A stretch of DNA of 64,000 nt. Source: Corythucha ciliata (Eukaryota; Arthropoda; Insecta; Hemiptera; Tingidae). A program made the position numbers and the translations under genes. The stretch is from assembly GCA_038030265.1 (NCBI GenBank), contig CM075941.1:21328001-21392000 (forward strand), in the 5' to 3' direction. Under the pieces are notes generated by a model. That model ran no database searches, had not been told where the DNA came from, and worked only from the letters and a program-made list of their open reading frames with translations. Positions 1 through 13,599 of this stretch are shown in pieces; position 1 is the stretch's first letter; the number at the start of each line of letters is the position of its first letter.

Positions 1-1010
1 GTCGTCGTCAGCACCTAACACTTCGATACTCTAGTCCACTACATCGTTTTTCCCCTCTTATTGATATTTCGCTTATCGATGACGCGCGAAACTTGTTCAT
101 TGACTACAATGTCTGTTTGGCCAAATAATCACTTTAGGAGCTGAACAATCTTGTCAATTATGCGATAAATAACAAACCCGTTGATGAGAAGGGGGGGGGG
201 GAGGTTGTTTTTTTAGGTGTGTGCAAAATTAACAGCTTCTTCAAGAAAAACCATGTTTCATGATCAAAAATTCGACCGTCACTTTATCCAGTCAAATTTT
301 GTTTTTTCTGTACTTCAACAAATTTGTTATAGCCAATCCGAGTTGCGGTTGCTAAATTTTCAGTTTTCGCCTTAGATAGTCTGCAGTCCTATGGTGAGAG
401 GGTGGGGTCCCCGCGAGATTACCTGTTGATACGAGGATCGTCATGTCATGTACAAAGACGGCTTGAAGAATGGTGGACAGCCGAGTAACCTTGCCCCCGT
501 CCTAATTACGCCTTTCCACCATACACGCTTTTTTTTGGCTTGGCCACCAGGTTTACTGGACTGGGTTACGTTGGAAACGGCATTTTGATCTTTTTCCGGA
601 GGTATTTCGCAGCTTAAATCGAGCAAAAGCCCTAAAACGTCGATTGTATTACTTTCAGCCTGTCAATTTAAGTTCTTGATGCTAAAATGGCCAACATTGA
701 GCTATTAATGACCATTTTATTGGACCGAACTGACTGTTTGCGCGGTTAAAATGTGGATGATGCTTACAGATTGAGCCCCCCCACCCCCTTGCTTGAAACC
801 CTGATCAGGGTTCGGGCTTTTTTTATTACCTTTTAGGAGCTTCGCACGTTTAGTCGCCCAATCCATTCCATCCACCTCAGTACCCTTCTTCGTGTACACT
901 TTTGTATGTTACTAAAGAGAAGCAGGAACGGGAATAAACGTATTTTACGCTTTGTTTGTTCGTGAAATCTGTCTGCTTATTTACGGCTGTAAATATTTTT
1001 TCTCCCCTGT

Positions 1011-1049
1011 GCGTGTGAGTGTGTGTGTGAGAGAGAGAGAGAGAGTGAG
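1011..1049. repeat. Compound GT/GA microsatellite
   Basis: Alternating GT dinucleotides run directly into GA dinucleotides, with slightly interrupted ends. A length-variable marker is the most that can be said. Confidence 0.85.
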
Positions 1050-2784
1050 TTAGAAAGACGGTACGAGAGAGAAACTGCCTCTTTGAAACTGACTGATGTC
1101 GGGGAACTGGCGGCCGTTTAACTCGCGCTATTTGAAACACACGCTGAGCGCACGGTTTGTTTTCTTAACTAATCAAACAAAAACAGTACGTGAATAAAAC
1201 TCAAAAATATTAAGTGAGTCGAATGAAATGAACTAGTGAAAAGCAAAGAAAAGACAACAGTGTCCAATAATAGATAAAGTCTTGACACCTATCATCACTG
1301 GATTGGGTCAAATCCTTTGTTTCGACCTCCCTGACGGCCACGGGGTTTCGATTGTCACAATGGCAATTAGATAGTCATTAAGTGAAGATGAAGAGCTCGA
1401 ATCATTTATCAATTTCTCCCGGATGGAGGAAAACATGGTTACTGCGGGCTTTTAACAGTCCGTTGAAGATGTTCTCCCCGAGTGATTCCTGCGTTTTGGG
1501 ACGGCTGGTCTGTTTAACTTAACCCCTAAGAGAGTTTTCCTTAATTTTAAAACATCATTTTAAGAGGTTGAAAGTGTCAGTTTTGGGGAAATTCAGAATA
1601 ACGTTACACGGAAAATTTCCCGGCAGAGTTGCCTGTTTGGTAGCGACCCTTTCTCTGCACACTTCTGACTGCCAGGGGATGAATCAACAATTTTCTTGCT
1701 AAATCCTCCTAGGGGTGGGGGAACACCCAGTTTTTATGTTTAAAAAAATCGGGGTTTAAGCGTAAGCATTGACTGATTTAATAGGTTGAGTAGCCGGTTT
1801 CAGGAGTGAAATTGACGGTTTTCTTACCGAGTTTCCACTTCCACCGCCCTTTTAGTGATCGGTAGTCACTTGTTGTGGCCAATTAATGGCCTCTTTTAGG
1901 GTTTCTCTGGGCAAATGACCTAGTTAGTTTTGGGAAGTCAGGTTTTGGAGTTAAATTGACTGTATTTTTAAAGCCCCAGGACCACAACCTGAAAAGCCTC
2001 ACAGCAGCCGGAGCCCGAAAACATACCCGACAACTCCCGCGAAACCCCACAACTTAGCTCAAGTTCAATATAAATACATTGTAATCAGAAAATCCAACTT
2101 AAATCATTAGGGCCAAGGAGTGGGCGCACACCTCCCCCTGGATTCACGCCTGTCGCTCATTTTTGGACATTCTGACTAGGGGAATATAATGGGTCGATGG
2201 CCGCCTCTCTATTGAGCACGGTCCACGGGGGAACTTATAAACCACGTCTGATGGTCCAGCCGGTAATTTTGGACGCTGAAATTTGATAAATTTGCCCCAT
2301 CCCCACCCCATTCAATGGTTCAAGGGTTTTAGGTGGTTTTTATGATGTTTTGGCGGCCCCCGCGTGGATCCGCACCTGCATTACGCGGCCCTGTACACAG
2401 CACCTATACATCAGAGGTCTTATTCGATGCAATTTTACTGTTCCAATGGTTATTTATAACCGCCCGCTTCAAAGTAAATGATGTTTTGATGAAGAGGACT
2501 GGTTAAAAACGACAGGAACAGTGAAATGTTGACAGAACATCTCTCGCAGTCTCAACGGCACACTATCACACTACCACACTATTCTGAGGCTTCAAAGAAG
2601 GAAGGGCGTACAAAAAATTATTCTCAGAAGAACCGTGCAGTGCTTATTTTACAAATCTTGACCCCCCGCGTAATTATAAACAAAATATCTCGACCCATCT
2701 CCCTCATTCAGCTACGATTTGCGCATTACAATTCATTTACATTTTTTTCTCACGCCCTTTGCATTAAAGGTTTTTACTTCCTAC

Positions 2785-2807
2785 AAAAAAAAAAAAAAAA
2801 AAAAAAA
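2785..2807 (+). repeat. Poly(A) tract, 23 bases
   Basis: An uninterrupted run of A lies in gene-free DNA. It could be the tail of an old retroposed copy, but no recognisable retroposon body precedes it. Confidence 0.9.
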
Positions 2808-3246
2808 TACAACAACAACAAATTGATTCGTTTCAGATGGGAGGTAAATTGATGAGGGCGTATAGAAGAAAGAGTTGAAGGAGAATGTTTTAAAGCGAAT
2901 ATTTTAGTTCCTGCCGCCTTGAAACCACCCTTAAAATAACTTCTTTGCACTTTAAGTGGGAAGAGTGAGTGAGTAGTTAGGACGGGGGTGGGAGAGTGTG
3001 TTTTAAAAAGTGAAAATGAAAACTCTCTCTGTTATTTTTGAAACTCGTTGATTTCAGGGAGGCTGTAAAATTATGGGTTTAACCCCCTCTCACCGCCTGT
3101 CTAGAGGAGGGGGTTTGCAGCGAGTTTGAAGATACCCCATTGTACCGTATTTTAACAAGCGCGTTCATAAAAAGAAGGCAAAGAAGAAAAAAATTGAATC
3201 ACGTTCAAACTATAAATATAAAATAGTCCAGAAGGAAATAAACAGG

Positions 3247-3269
3247 AGAGAGAGAGAGAGAGAGAGAGA
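3247..3269. repeat. GA microsatellite
   Basis: A clean GA dinucleotide run of roughly eleven copies is followed by an A-rich stretch. No gene context is visible. Confidence 0.85.
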
Positions 3270-5879
3270 AAAAAAGAAACCCTTGACCCATTAAACAATA
3301 CTGAGGAAACAGTTCACCCCCAGACACCAATCGTTGTGACTTTCCAATGCCAAGATCCAGCCCTGAAAATATCCCCCCCCCCCTCAATTCTAACTCCTAG
3401 CATTGAATTTGAAAGCTGACCTTACCCTAATCGGGACATTGTTTTTGAAGAAAACTAAAAGTTTACAATAGATATTGTCAAGCCTTAGTTCTTACCTTGG
3501 CGATGTGATAGCAAAGACACGCATTTTCCGTTCAAGTTACGTTAATACATTTTGTGATGGAATGTTCCGGTGAGACGAGCCTAGTTTCTGTTTCCATTGT
3601 TTCTAATATTTTCTGAAAGGAAAAAAAGAGTAGGAAATAAAATCAATATAAATAACGACAATAATAAATACGAACAAGATAAACAAAATTAGTACAGGAA
3701 GACAGGTTTGGAAGTTTTTTTAATGTGTATCCCACTTCAAGTTGCTGCTACTTCCTACATCAGGCAACCCAAATGTAAAAATAAAAGTTCATTTACTCTG
3801 CACGTCTTAGTTGAAAATTAATCTCAAGAAAGTCTTCCTCATTTGACCGTCCTCGCCATATTAACCGCAAGTTTAATATTTTCGTGACTCTCCATGATCC
3901 TTTTTGCCTCAATCGGGAAAATTTCCAAGGTCTTTTAAAAGCTAGGAAGCAATTAAGAAATCATTTATTTCCCTGTACTCTCACCTTTATTCAGTCCCGA
4001 AAGAATGTCAGAATTGTAATAAAGATCCAGCCAAAAACTCACGTGCGCGTAATACTGGGCGTCAGTAGAATGAAATTCTTCAAAGATAAAAGGAGATGGG
4101 AACTATACTATTTCTTACGTTTTTTTTTTCTAATAAATAAAACGTCATGCAAATTAGTTTTTAAGTTGAACGAGTATTATCCAATGACGTAATGGACACG
4201 ATTGAGTATGAAATAACAAACTTGTATCTTTTATACTTACGTCTTGTACTATTACACCTCTAATTCACGCTTCACGAACAGCGTATACAAGAGGCGTGAA
4301 GTATTTAGAGTGACTCACAGTTACTATTCATGTGAGTACGAAAAAAGGGGGGAGAAATGAACTCCCCCAATTTTTAAGGCCTGAGGTTTTAAAATTTTCG
4401 ACGTTTTAGCAATAAGGTGGTTGGGGGAGAGAGTGCTGTTGCCCCTCCTCTCCGTCAGATTTGGACTGTTGACGTTTTCAACGCTGTAAATGAGCAAAGT
4501 CGCCCACCCACACTCGAGAAAAGTATTTAAAAAACAAAAGAAACTCAGACAGAAACAAACACCTTAAAGATTTGGAATTTAAAGCATTCAAAATTGTCTA
4601 AAAAGTATTCCTCCCTAATCTTCCGGAGTCCTTCAAATACACGCTCGTACTTTTATTGTATATTATACCTTGCATTAATTTTCGCGTCCTTCAATTCTCA
4701 CGGACCTTACAGGGGATGTTGGGCGGGGGTGGAGGTGTTTGAAAGTAGTCATAACTGACCAATTTTCTATAAATACCAAAAGGGAAACAAAGTGAGTTAT
4801 CATAACTTATTTGAGAGATGAACGGAGAGAGAGGAGGCTTTCGTCATTGTGGCTTTGAAAACTGTATGATGTGTACAACAGATTGTAAATTCATTTTCCG
4901 AGGCTGAAATGCCCCCTTCCCACCCCTTTTAAATATGCATTTACTTACAAAGAAATACTACGTTTTCTGGTCTTTAAAAGTGAGACCTCCATGCTTTATC
5001 GGAGACTGTTCCAAAAAAGAATACGTCGGATCTACGCAGAACTACACGAAACGTGTCTTTCTTCAAAACACGTCGCATTTAGTACATTAAAGGTATTAGA
5101 TATCTTCTTAAACCCTTGGAAAAGGCAAACCAAAATAATCTTTCTTCTGTAGTGAACAACCTCAGGGTAGGTGTGGCCTTTGGGGGGGGGGGGGGTGATC
5201 GGACCCCGTGCAGTTTCCACCGAATTTATCGGGGTCGATGTCTTCTATACAACTAATCGTATAGAAGAATACATCAATGACTGGACGAGATTTTTGTTGT
5301 TGAAAAATTGACGCCGCAATAATGAAAAAATAACTCGTTCCCATTAACAATAAAGGAATGTGTATCAAAATATATCGTTTGCCGTCCAAAGAGGACATCA
5401 GTAACACCCTCGTCAGGGGTCAAAAATACTTAACATAATAAATTTATTGATTGACGCGATTCATTTAAAATGGAAAGACATTCCTTCAGTCCTTCCTTGT
5501 TCTGTTTTTAGCGTTGACTACCCGTACAACGTAAATGGGTTTCTCTTGGAATATCTCAAAATGTGTTATCTCATCGTACATTAAAACCTCCGAAGGCAAA
5601 TTGTCGTGCTAACTAATTTAAGGTTCTGACCACAGGGCGGGCTGCACAGTGACGGCACTCATAGAATAGAACGTCCTTTCATTTAGTTATCAAATTTGCC
5701 AGTGGCGGTGGAAGCCGCAGAAACTCAGAAAGCATTGGGAGAGCAGGATTCTAGCAAAGCTTCAGCTTTCATGAATCCCCCCCCCCCCATTATCAATCCC
5801 TGACGGCCCTGAGGCACTGGGGATGATGGACTACCTATTCCAGTAACCAAATGTAGCGGACTTGACCACCCAAAAAAAG

Positions 5880-6185
5880 ATCAAAGGGATTGGCTTAAAC
5901 AAAAAAATCGCTCTTGAAAAACCTATTTCGCAGGTTTGACTCCTCGAAAAACCAATTTTGCGGGTTTACCCCTTTTGAAACATAACATTTCTTAGTGTAT
6001 AACGTATTGAGCGCTTACACAAAAAACGCTTGTAGTGCCCTATCTGTGCGTTTTCTATGAAAATCACACGCCCGCTAAACCCGCTCTAGTCGCTCCGCGT
6101 GCCTCACATAGGCCATAGTGTAATTAGGGTTAGCTCTTTCGAAAAACCCAATTCAGCGGACTTGACTCCCAAAAACAAAATTCAG
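5880..6185. repeat. Minisatellite family 1, first block
   Basis: Degenerate units of about 30-37 bp alternate a phrase like GGTTTGACTCCTCGAAAAAC with a core like CAATTTTGCGGG. Units drift strongly in length and sequence. The same family recurs around 7640-9060, 17430-18130, 29640-30130 and 53990-54190. No coding potential beyond what a repeat creates by chance. Confidence 0.65.
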
Positions 6186-6189
6186 AGTC

Positions 6190-6660
6190 GCTTTAATGCA
6201 ACGTATATTAGCGTTGAATTGTGGCTTTTTCTCAATTTTAGCCACGGATAGCGTAGCAATGAACCGGAAATTCGCGTTTTCCTTCATTTTAGCGAATGAT
6301 CACATTTTAATAATTTTGGTCTCAAATACCATATTTCTAAATTTAGCAGCGTTATCCATCAATACATTGCTACATAACTAGTTATCCAATTTTGTCGCAG
6401 ATCAACGCTCCCCCCTTTTTTTAGCCGCGGATTAACGTCTTTTATCAATGTTAGCCAATGACTTGCCCGAAGAACAGCCCATCAGCCTTTTCTCTAAATT
6501 TTAGTCGTAAAAGGGAATCCACACATCGCACATTAGCGTATCTTCTCAATTTTAGCCATGGATATTACCGTTTTTTTTTATATCTTTACCTGCGTGACAG
6601 CACATTAGCGTGTTTTCTCAAGTTTAGCCGCCCAAGGAGCTACAGAAACCTTGGTTGAAA
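6190..6660 (-). repeat. Minisatellite family 2, reverse orientation
   Basis: Units of about 30 bp read TTTTCTCAATTTTAGCC followed by a GCGGATTAGCG-like core. This is the reverse complement of the family-2 unit that fills 30230-32520, so the family is present in both orientations in the window. Copies are degenerate. Confidence 0.65.
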
Positions 6661-6699
6661 ATTAGGTTACTAGCTTAGGTTGAGATTTGAACCATAATA

Positions 6700-7020
6700 G
6701 GACTTTGTTTAAAAAAAACTCTGAACAAAAAACACTAAAACCACAAAAGAGCTCTAAACACAAGTCGTTCTAACGCTCTATGCACAAATCGCTCCAAACA
6801 AAAGACCCTTTACGCGTTCGTTATCGCTCTAGTCACGCACAATGCTCTGATTTACTAATCAAAAATCACTCTAACGTCTAACCACAAATCGCTCCTACCA
6901 CACAAATAGCTCTAAATACATGATGATTTAACCCCAAATCGCTCCAACAGCCAACACTCTAACCACGAATCGCTCTAAAGCTCTTACTGCAAATCGCTCA
7001 AACGTCCTAACCAAAGTTGG
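6700..7020. repeat. AACCACAAATCGCTCT tandem repeat
   Basis: A degenerate unit of about 20 bp built on AACCACAAATCGCTCTAA recurs through this segment with frequent small indels. The CGCT element resembles the core of neighbouring families. Confidence 0.6.
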
Positions 7021-7330
7021 AAAAAGCTCAAACCACTGGTTTTGGTGGTGGGCTGCCCCTACCACTGGCGGATACAAGGAGGGGCTAATGGAATCGCCTT
7101 TCATTCTTCGAGCTCAAGTCGTTCTTTTCACGAAATCCGGTTCAATTGCTTTTGGTGAAAAATGAGGATCACGGTGAATATTGGGGTAAAATTGTGACTT
7201 ATAGATCTAGTATTACGTTATCAGAGCTGACATATGCATATGCGTTGAATACCAGAAGGCATAAGTTTCTGGGACGCTTTTCCAAACTTTTATTTGAAAA
7301 GTTTGTTTGTGGTAAACGAAAATTTAAAAA

Positions 7331-7497
7331 ATGCTTTGTCAGTTTCCAGGTCACTTTGTCAATTGCCAAGTTATTTTTTCAGTTTCCAGGCAACTGTACC
7401 CGTTTCCAGGCAACTGTGCCAGTTTCAAGGCAATTGTGCCGGTTTCCAGGCAACTTTTTCAGTTTCCAAGTTACTTAGTCAGTTTCCAGTCAAAGCC
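7331..7497. repeat. 20-bp tandem repeat (AGTTTCCAGGCAACTGTGCC)
   Basis: About eight consecutive units of exactly 20 bp, each a variant of AGTTTCCAGGCAACTGTGCC. Because 20 is not a multiple of 3 and the unit lacks stop codons, it produces overlapping open frames that are not genes. Confidence 0.85.
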
Positions 7498-8790
7498 CCT
7501 GCCCACAAAGAGAGGGAACGGCGCGGGGGCCAATACAATTTTTGAGGGGAATTTTAAAAAAATAAAGGGCATAAGAGTCCCTCTTGGCATGTACGAGTCG
7601 ATGGCTACAATCCGCGGATGTCACCCCTTTCAACCATATATTTGGCACTTGAAGAAATCAATTTCACGGCTTGATTCAAATTTTGTTTTGTGTGTGCTTG
7701 TTTTGTGGAACAAAGAACGTAATTTCATGGGTTTCACTCACTCTAAAAGACAATTTCACAGGATTGTCCCTATAAAAAGCCAATTCCGGGGGGTTAACCC
7801 ATTCAAAAATCCAATTTCATTGCGGGGTTGACTTGTTCAAAAAAGCAATGCCGCTGGTTAGGGACTTTCGATGTCCGAATTTCACGGATTTGACGTTCAC
7901 ACAACCTAATTTTTCCGTTTTGACTAACTCAATAACCAAATTGTCGCCGTTTAGGTATTTTTACATTTTAAAACTTAATTTTGTGGATCTGACAAGTCAA
8001 AAACTATTTTCTCATGGTTGGCACCCGAAAAACCCCAAATTTTACAGGGTTTCACAGTTTTTTCCCCCAAGGTGAAATTTCTAGTCTGTTGGCTCATTTT
8101 TAAAAGCACTTTGGCAGACCTGGCTCGTTCAAACGCATTGTCGCGGAGTTCGGTTGGTGGTTGCCCCAGTTCAGTTTTTTTCAAAAACAAATTCGTGGGT
8201 TTGGCTTGTTCAAACTAATTACGCGGGGATGATTCACCTCAAAAGAGCAATTTGTTGCTACAAAAACAAAATTTCGTGCTTTTAACCCACTCAAAAATCA
8301 TTTTTTTGTGGGGTTGGCGCATTTTAAAGAGCCATTTCACGGTCTTGCTCTTTTTAAATAAACAAAACTCCTCGGGGTTGGCCCATCTGAAACCGATTTC
8401 GCGGGATGAGCTCACCCAAAAAAGAATTTCCTGTGTTCGGACCACATGAAAACCCGAATTGGCGCACCCCGTCTTATCAAAAAATGGACTTCACGGAGTT
8501 AACTCATAAAAACGAGTTTCGTGCGGCACAGGTTCGCCCCTTAGAAAGCGATTTCGTGAATTTTTTGTTACAAAAGCATACTTGCGCGCTGTACACCAAT
8601 TCAAAAGCTCGGACTCGATTTTTTAAACGAAAACCATACTTCCATTCCCGTAGGGAACATGGAAGTAAAAAGAATCATTCGCGGTGTAAAATAATAATTT
8701 AAACAGCAATTTTTCGGGTCAGACTCTTTTTAAAACACTTATTTTCACAGGGTTGGCCCATTCAAAACAAAGGCAGGATTGGTTCACTAC

Positions 8791-8817
8791 AAAAAAAAAA
8801 AAAAAAAAAAAAAAAAA
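8791..8817 (+). repeat. Poly(A) tract, 27 bases
   Basis: Uninterrupted A run inside the family-1 array, probably expanded from the A-run present in each repeat unit. Confidence 0.9.
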
Positions 8818-8905
8818 TATCGAGTTCGAAGTCTTTAAAAATTAAATGTCGCAGAGATGGCTTGCTCAAACGCAATGTCGCGGGGCTGGGCCTAACTGAA
8901 AACTG

Positions 8906-8944
<39 letters not shown>
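8906..8944 (+). repeat. Poly(A) tract, 39 bases
   Basis: The longest homopolymer in the window, again at the A-rich position of a family-1 repeat unit. Its true length may be unreliable in any assembly. Confidence 0.9.
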
Positions 8945-8946
<2 letters not shown>

Positions 8947-9060
8947 AAATTTGTGGGCTTTGGTCCATTGAAAACCAATTTCTTCGGGCTGTGGCTCTCC
9001 CTCAAAACAATTTCACGAGTTACGCTTCATCAAAAAGCCAAATTTCGCGCACAAACACTG

Positions 9061-12000
9061 GGTCTCTTCGGTTCCCAGTAGTACAGTTTTATTGCGTTAT
9101 TTATGCGTCACGTTTCCCATCTGACCTCTGAAAGGCTTTTATAAAGACTCGCCTTCTCGATACCTAACGTTTGTAAAGTGATGTTTGTGGTCGAACTGTA
9201 GACGAGCTGTTACGCTTTAAAAGCATCGAAGCGTGTTAAAAACTCGAGAACAAATCACTCCCCCCACCACCACCCCTCGCGAAATCCACTCGAACAAGAA
9301 AATGCTCGAGTTGAAGCAACACTCACGTACTTGTTAACGACCTCGATTAAACACTAACTCTCTGCTTAACTGACATTACATACGCTTTTTTTTCTTCAAG
9401 AAATCGGTAATCCAAGCTTGTCAGAAAATAAAAAACCAACCTTTAAATGCAGCTTTGTGTGCAAATACTTCAACAAAAGAACCGAGGTGATATCAGAAGG
9501 TTCGAAGAATTTTCGCGCACCTCCCTCGCGAGGGATAGATGAGATCATTAGATGAAAGAATCCATCGCGAGACTAGTAGGAACCACACACTCCCTTCTCC
9601 CCCCCCCCTCACAACCACATCGAGTTTTTACTCTTATAAAGAAAATTATAGAGACTTTGCGTTGGTCGTGAGTTATGAGCAAAAAAGAAAAAAAAAGAAT
9701 GTAGCAGAGTCATTTTTCGCGTTACCGAGACATCGCGGTGCCCATCACTAGAACAGGAAATTAATTTTTTTAAAAACGAGAAAAATCGGGCGCCGATTTC
9801 TTTCCTGTCTTGTATACAAAATCCCGAAATACTTCCCGTGAATAGGAAGCAACAGTAGAGGTGTAGAGAAATGTAGAAAAAAAAACGACTGTTAAGTATT
9901 AAAATCTGTGTAGAATTTCGGGGTCGTCTGCGGAGTCTAGTTAGGATGCGCGACCTCGTTATACAGAAAACATTATAGTATAGGAAGCAAACGCCAGTCA
10001 AATCGCATAATTTTCCCGTAAAAATAGAAATGTTCAGCGCTCGCGGGATGGTTAAAACAGCCGTTATTATTAAAATATTCAAGGTTTCTATTCCGCCGAT
10101 TTCTGGGCTTGCCATGCACGCATCTAAATCTATACCTAAATTTCCTCGTTTTTATCGTAAAATAATGAGAGTATAAATTCGGAGCAATGATCGCGGCGCT
10201 TAGCCACACGTGTTTTTTTGTTTTTTTTTGTTTTGTTTGTATTTCTATTGCAAAGAAATTCCTGTGGAGGCGAACTCATTAATAAAAATCATGGGAATCC
10301 CTAGCATTCGTGTCATTGCTTATACGTTCATGAATATAGGTGAGGGGGCCGGTTAAAAAAAGAAGACCACTCCCACGCATGAAAGTAATAATCGCGGCAA
10401 TATACCGTTTAATTACGGAAAAAGGACTCATTCAATTTTAGCCACGAGTTCTTTTGCGTTGTTTTACTTTTCAAAAGTAGAGGAAGGGAAGAGGATTAAA
10501 CAAATTAATTTATAACGGATCGTCACCCTGTCAAGTGAGCGTCTCATAACACGCCCTTATACACGAAGCAACTAGCCCCCTAACGCACAGCTTCCTGGGA
10601 TGTTTTTCAAAATTCCCAGGTGAATCAGTCACTTTTTTTCACCTAATAAGTTAGTTCTAAGAATAAAAAATGTAATAATTGACAATGACTCAAAATCGTT
10701 TAGGCCTTCAGCTTCACCTTGTTTGGGTGTGAGGATTCTCTTATTTCCGCCGAGAATAATTTATTTTATTTGTTTTTAATTCAGACGAAGATGTCCACAT
10801 GAGAAAGACTCGAGCTAATTCATCAAAGTATTTGGATGAAAGCCGTGAGTTTGAGACGGATCAAACAAGTTTCCTGTCTTAACGCCAGCCTTTCTATCGC
10901 ATTTTACACCCATACACCCACAAAAACTCTCTTTTTTTAAATATTCCAATAGGCGTTCTGCTAGGCAACGATTAATGATAAATTGTATGGGTTACTAAAA
11001 AAAAAAAAAAATGGCTGGCAAAAGATTGAGCGTTGGCTATTTAATAGTTTTAAGGGCCTGTATCCTGTTTCTTCGTAAAAGAATGATGAATGATTCGGTA
11101 AATATTGTCAGAAATATGCGTGCTTGAATGGAAACAAACCATTAAAAATAGAAACAATGAGTGCATCGAGTAAAATAGTATCGAGTTTCTAAACTTCTTA
11201 AGGGGTGAAGAGCGAAGGTTCACAATGAGTGGAAAACTGTTCTAAAAAACAAAGTCACGACGCTTCTTCACCTCTGCCACCCCCGCCCAAATCACAAGTA
11301 CACGGTGAAAGGTAGGTCGTGGGCAACAATGAAGTCACGACTTGAAAAAAAAAAAGAATAAATAAATAACGCGAGAGTGAAAGTTAAAATGCGTCGTAAT
11401 ATTTTAAAGGTTTACGGACCAGAATTAAGCATGACATCAGTCAACACCCATGCTCATACTTAAACGAGCCACGCCGACTGGTTCGAATGATGAGATTCCC
11501 CCTCCCCCGCCCTACCTTGATGCATACACCATCATGTTGTTGTTGTTTTTTTCTGATTTGATCGTTATACGACGATAAATATGTGTTGTTCTTTTTGGGA
11601 AAGGAAAACAATTTTGTCAAGATTGATGTAACCGCTATTTATAATGATCCCATATTAAACAATTTAAAGAATCGTGATCGGGCAATCGTGGGATTACTGA
11701 CAAGGCACCAAAAAATGCCCTAGTTTGAGTTGGTTACATTTTACACAATTTTGGGACTCATTTCGGTCGTGAGCAAACCACCAAAAGCCTGACGCTTCCC
11801 CAACAAAAGTTTCTGTCACAAAATTCATATGCATCAAGGCGTTATTTCTTCACAAAAACTCCATGGGAATGGTCGTTTGGAAAACAATGTTTTTGGATTG
11901 TATCATTATTTGGTTAAAGAAAAATTGTTAAGAATTGTTTTCGTCTCATACCTTTTCAAATAAAAAAGTGAGATCGACGTTCGAGTTTTAATCACTAAGC

Positions 12001-13590
12001 GATCAAAAAACACACTGCATTAAATCGACGAGCCCGCAAAAATGTTTAGCGCGTAGGTGAAACAACCAAGTCCCCCACAATCACACTGGCGGCCCCAAAG
12101 GAGAGAAAAAAACCCGCGGGAGATGCTGGGGATGAAAGGACGCGAGGGGGAGGGCATCCCTTGCTTTTTTTTTAAAAAAAAAAAAAGTCTTTGAGTTTGA
12201 GGGGGTATTGTGTTGGATCGCGATCACACTCACAGCCCGCGTAGTTCTACGCGAAACACTATTTTGTGACCCTGTATACAACTACGTTTTTTTTTGTTTT
12301 TTTAATCCCCACAGCGCGTGGGGATGGGCGACACCCGGCCACCTGTATACACGCACACACACAACGGAAAGAAGGGACGATGAAAAGAACTTGAGTCAAC
12401 GTCCGGGTCCACTACTCTAAAAAAAAAAGTTGCCGAGGTTTTTTGAATTGAAAAATATGAACCGGGAAGGGTGGTTAGGGGGACACTCCATCTCTCTCAT
12501 AATGGTTTTAAAGGAGGAGAAGGGAGTAAAGTGAGGTCCGTTGGAAATAGCTTGGCCTAAACTAGGTGCTGATATTAAAATATACACATTATAGGTGGCT
12601 CTTTTAAATGGTTCGAGAAAGCCACCGTGGCGAGAGGGGGCAGAGTACAAAATAAACGCCTCTATCGTAAACCGTATCATTTCCCCATTTTCAAACGTTT
12701 AAACTTAGCCGATTACAGAACTAAATTACCCTTTACACGCTCAATTATAGCTATAAGCTTCATAATGTATGAATTCATTAAAATACATAATCATAAATAT
12801 GCGGAAATTAACCAGCAATGCTTCCGTGTTTCAATTAACAACAGCAGGTGTGGTGTTGGTGGGATGAATAGAAAGAAGAAGCTATGGGTAAGCTGGATGA
12901 GAGAGAGGGTCGAAATTATTCGAAAAATTCGTCCTGTGCACATGGAAAGAGGGGTCGACAACACCTCGAACAGCTTCAAAATTAAATGCTTCTGTCCTCC
13001 CCATTCTAACGAATTAAGGAGGTGACTCAAGCTGTTTAGTAAAGAACTTCACCGGTCAAAAAAAGACAAGTGATGTCCTAAAAAATTGTTAAGTCGTAAC
13101 GGCCTGGGCTCAATCCCCCCCCCCCCCCAAGTAGCAGTTGGAGAATCGCGGAGAGAAGAATCACAATCATTCTAGGCTGGAAGGATCGGGGTATGATTAC
13201 CCGCCGGATGATGCGTGTGATAAATTGCAGCAAAACTTATTTCAGGATAAATAGTCGTGATATTGTAAGTTCCGGTAGTAGAAGTGCAGGGCCGTAATGG
13301 AGACAAAGAGATAATATTCCAGCCCAGGGGCGCAACTCATTGGAGCCCCCCCCCCCCACTATCATCATAACACTGTTAAGTGGCTTGCTATAGTGTAAAC
13401 TATATTTCAAGGACGTGAAGGAAACTTGATTTTCCTATACTTTATTTTATTTTTTTCTCCTATTTTATTTTTTACCACGAAGTCTGGGCTCGTTAATTTT
13501 TCTATTTTTATTTTCCTCCCATTTTCTTCTTCTTCTTGATTTCCGAAATCCTGGCCCCCAGGAAAGACCCAGTGCTCCCCTCACTCTTTC
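9061..13590. other. Gene-free stretch
   Basis: I see no supported gene. The longest open frame, on the minus strand near 9609-10115, is low-complexity and without family motifs. A single family-2-like phrase occurs near 10437. G/C homopolymers lie near 13107-13118 and 13347-13357. Confidence 0.55.
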
Positions 13591-13599
13591 TCCACAGGC

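Larger units (their letters stand above)
1..5870. other. Gene-free AT-leaning stretch
   Basis: I see no splice-linked coding exons here on either strand. The open frames are short, lack recognisable protein motifs and overlap simple sequence. The stretch carries GT/GA microsatellites, an A tract and several G or C homopolymers of about 8-14 bases (for example near 190-201, 3371-3380 and 5180-5193). A CAGTGGCGG-type end, as seen at many hAT elements, occurs near 5700 without a partner I could find. Confidence 0.6.
7640..9060. repeat. Minisatellite family 1, main block
   Basis: Some forty degenerate units of about 30-38 bp. The recurring theme is a TTGGCCCATTCAAAAA phrase followed by an AATTTCGCGGGG core. 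Two long A tracts (8791-8817 and 8906-8944) interrupt it. Open frames across the block on both strands lack any recognisable motif and follow the repeat phase, so I call no gene. Confidence 0.7.

Noticed and set aside
7331..8702. Overlapping open frames of 65-166 codons in all phases
   Set aside because: They arise from stop-poor tandem repeats and many begin at non-ATG codons. No splice or protein evidence.
9609..10115. 168-codon minus-strand open frame
   Set aside because: Low-complexity residue content (Phe, Ile, Ser, Arg), no family similarity and no splice or polyadenylation support.
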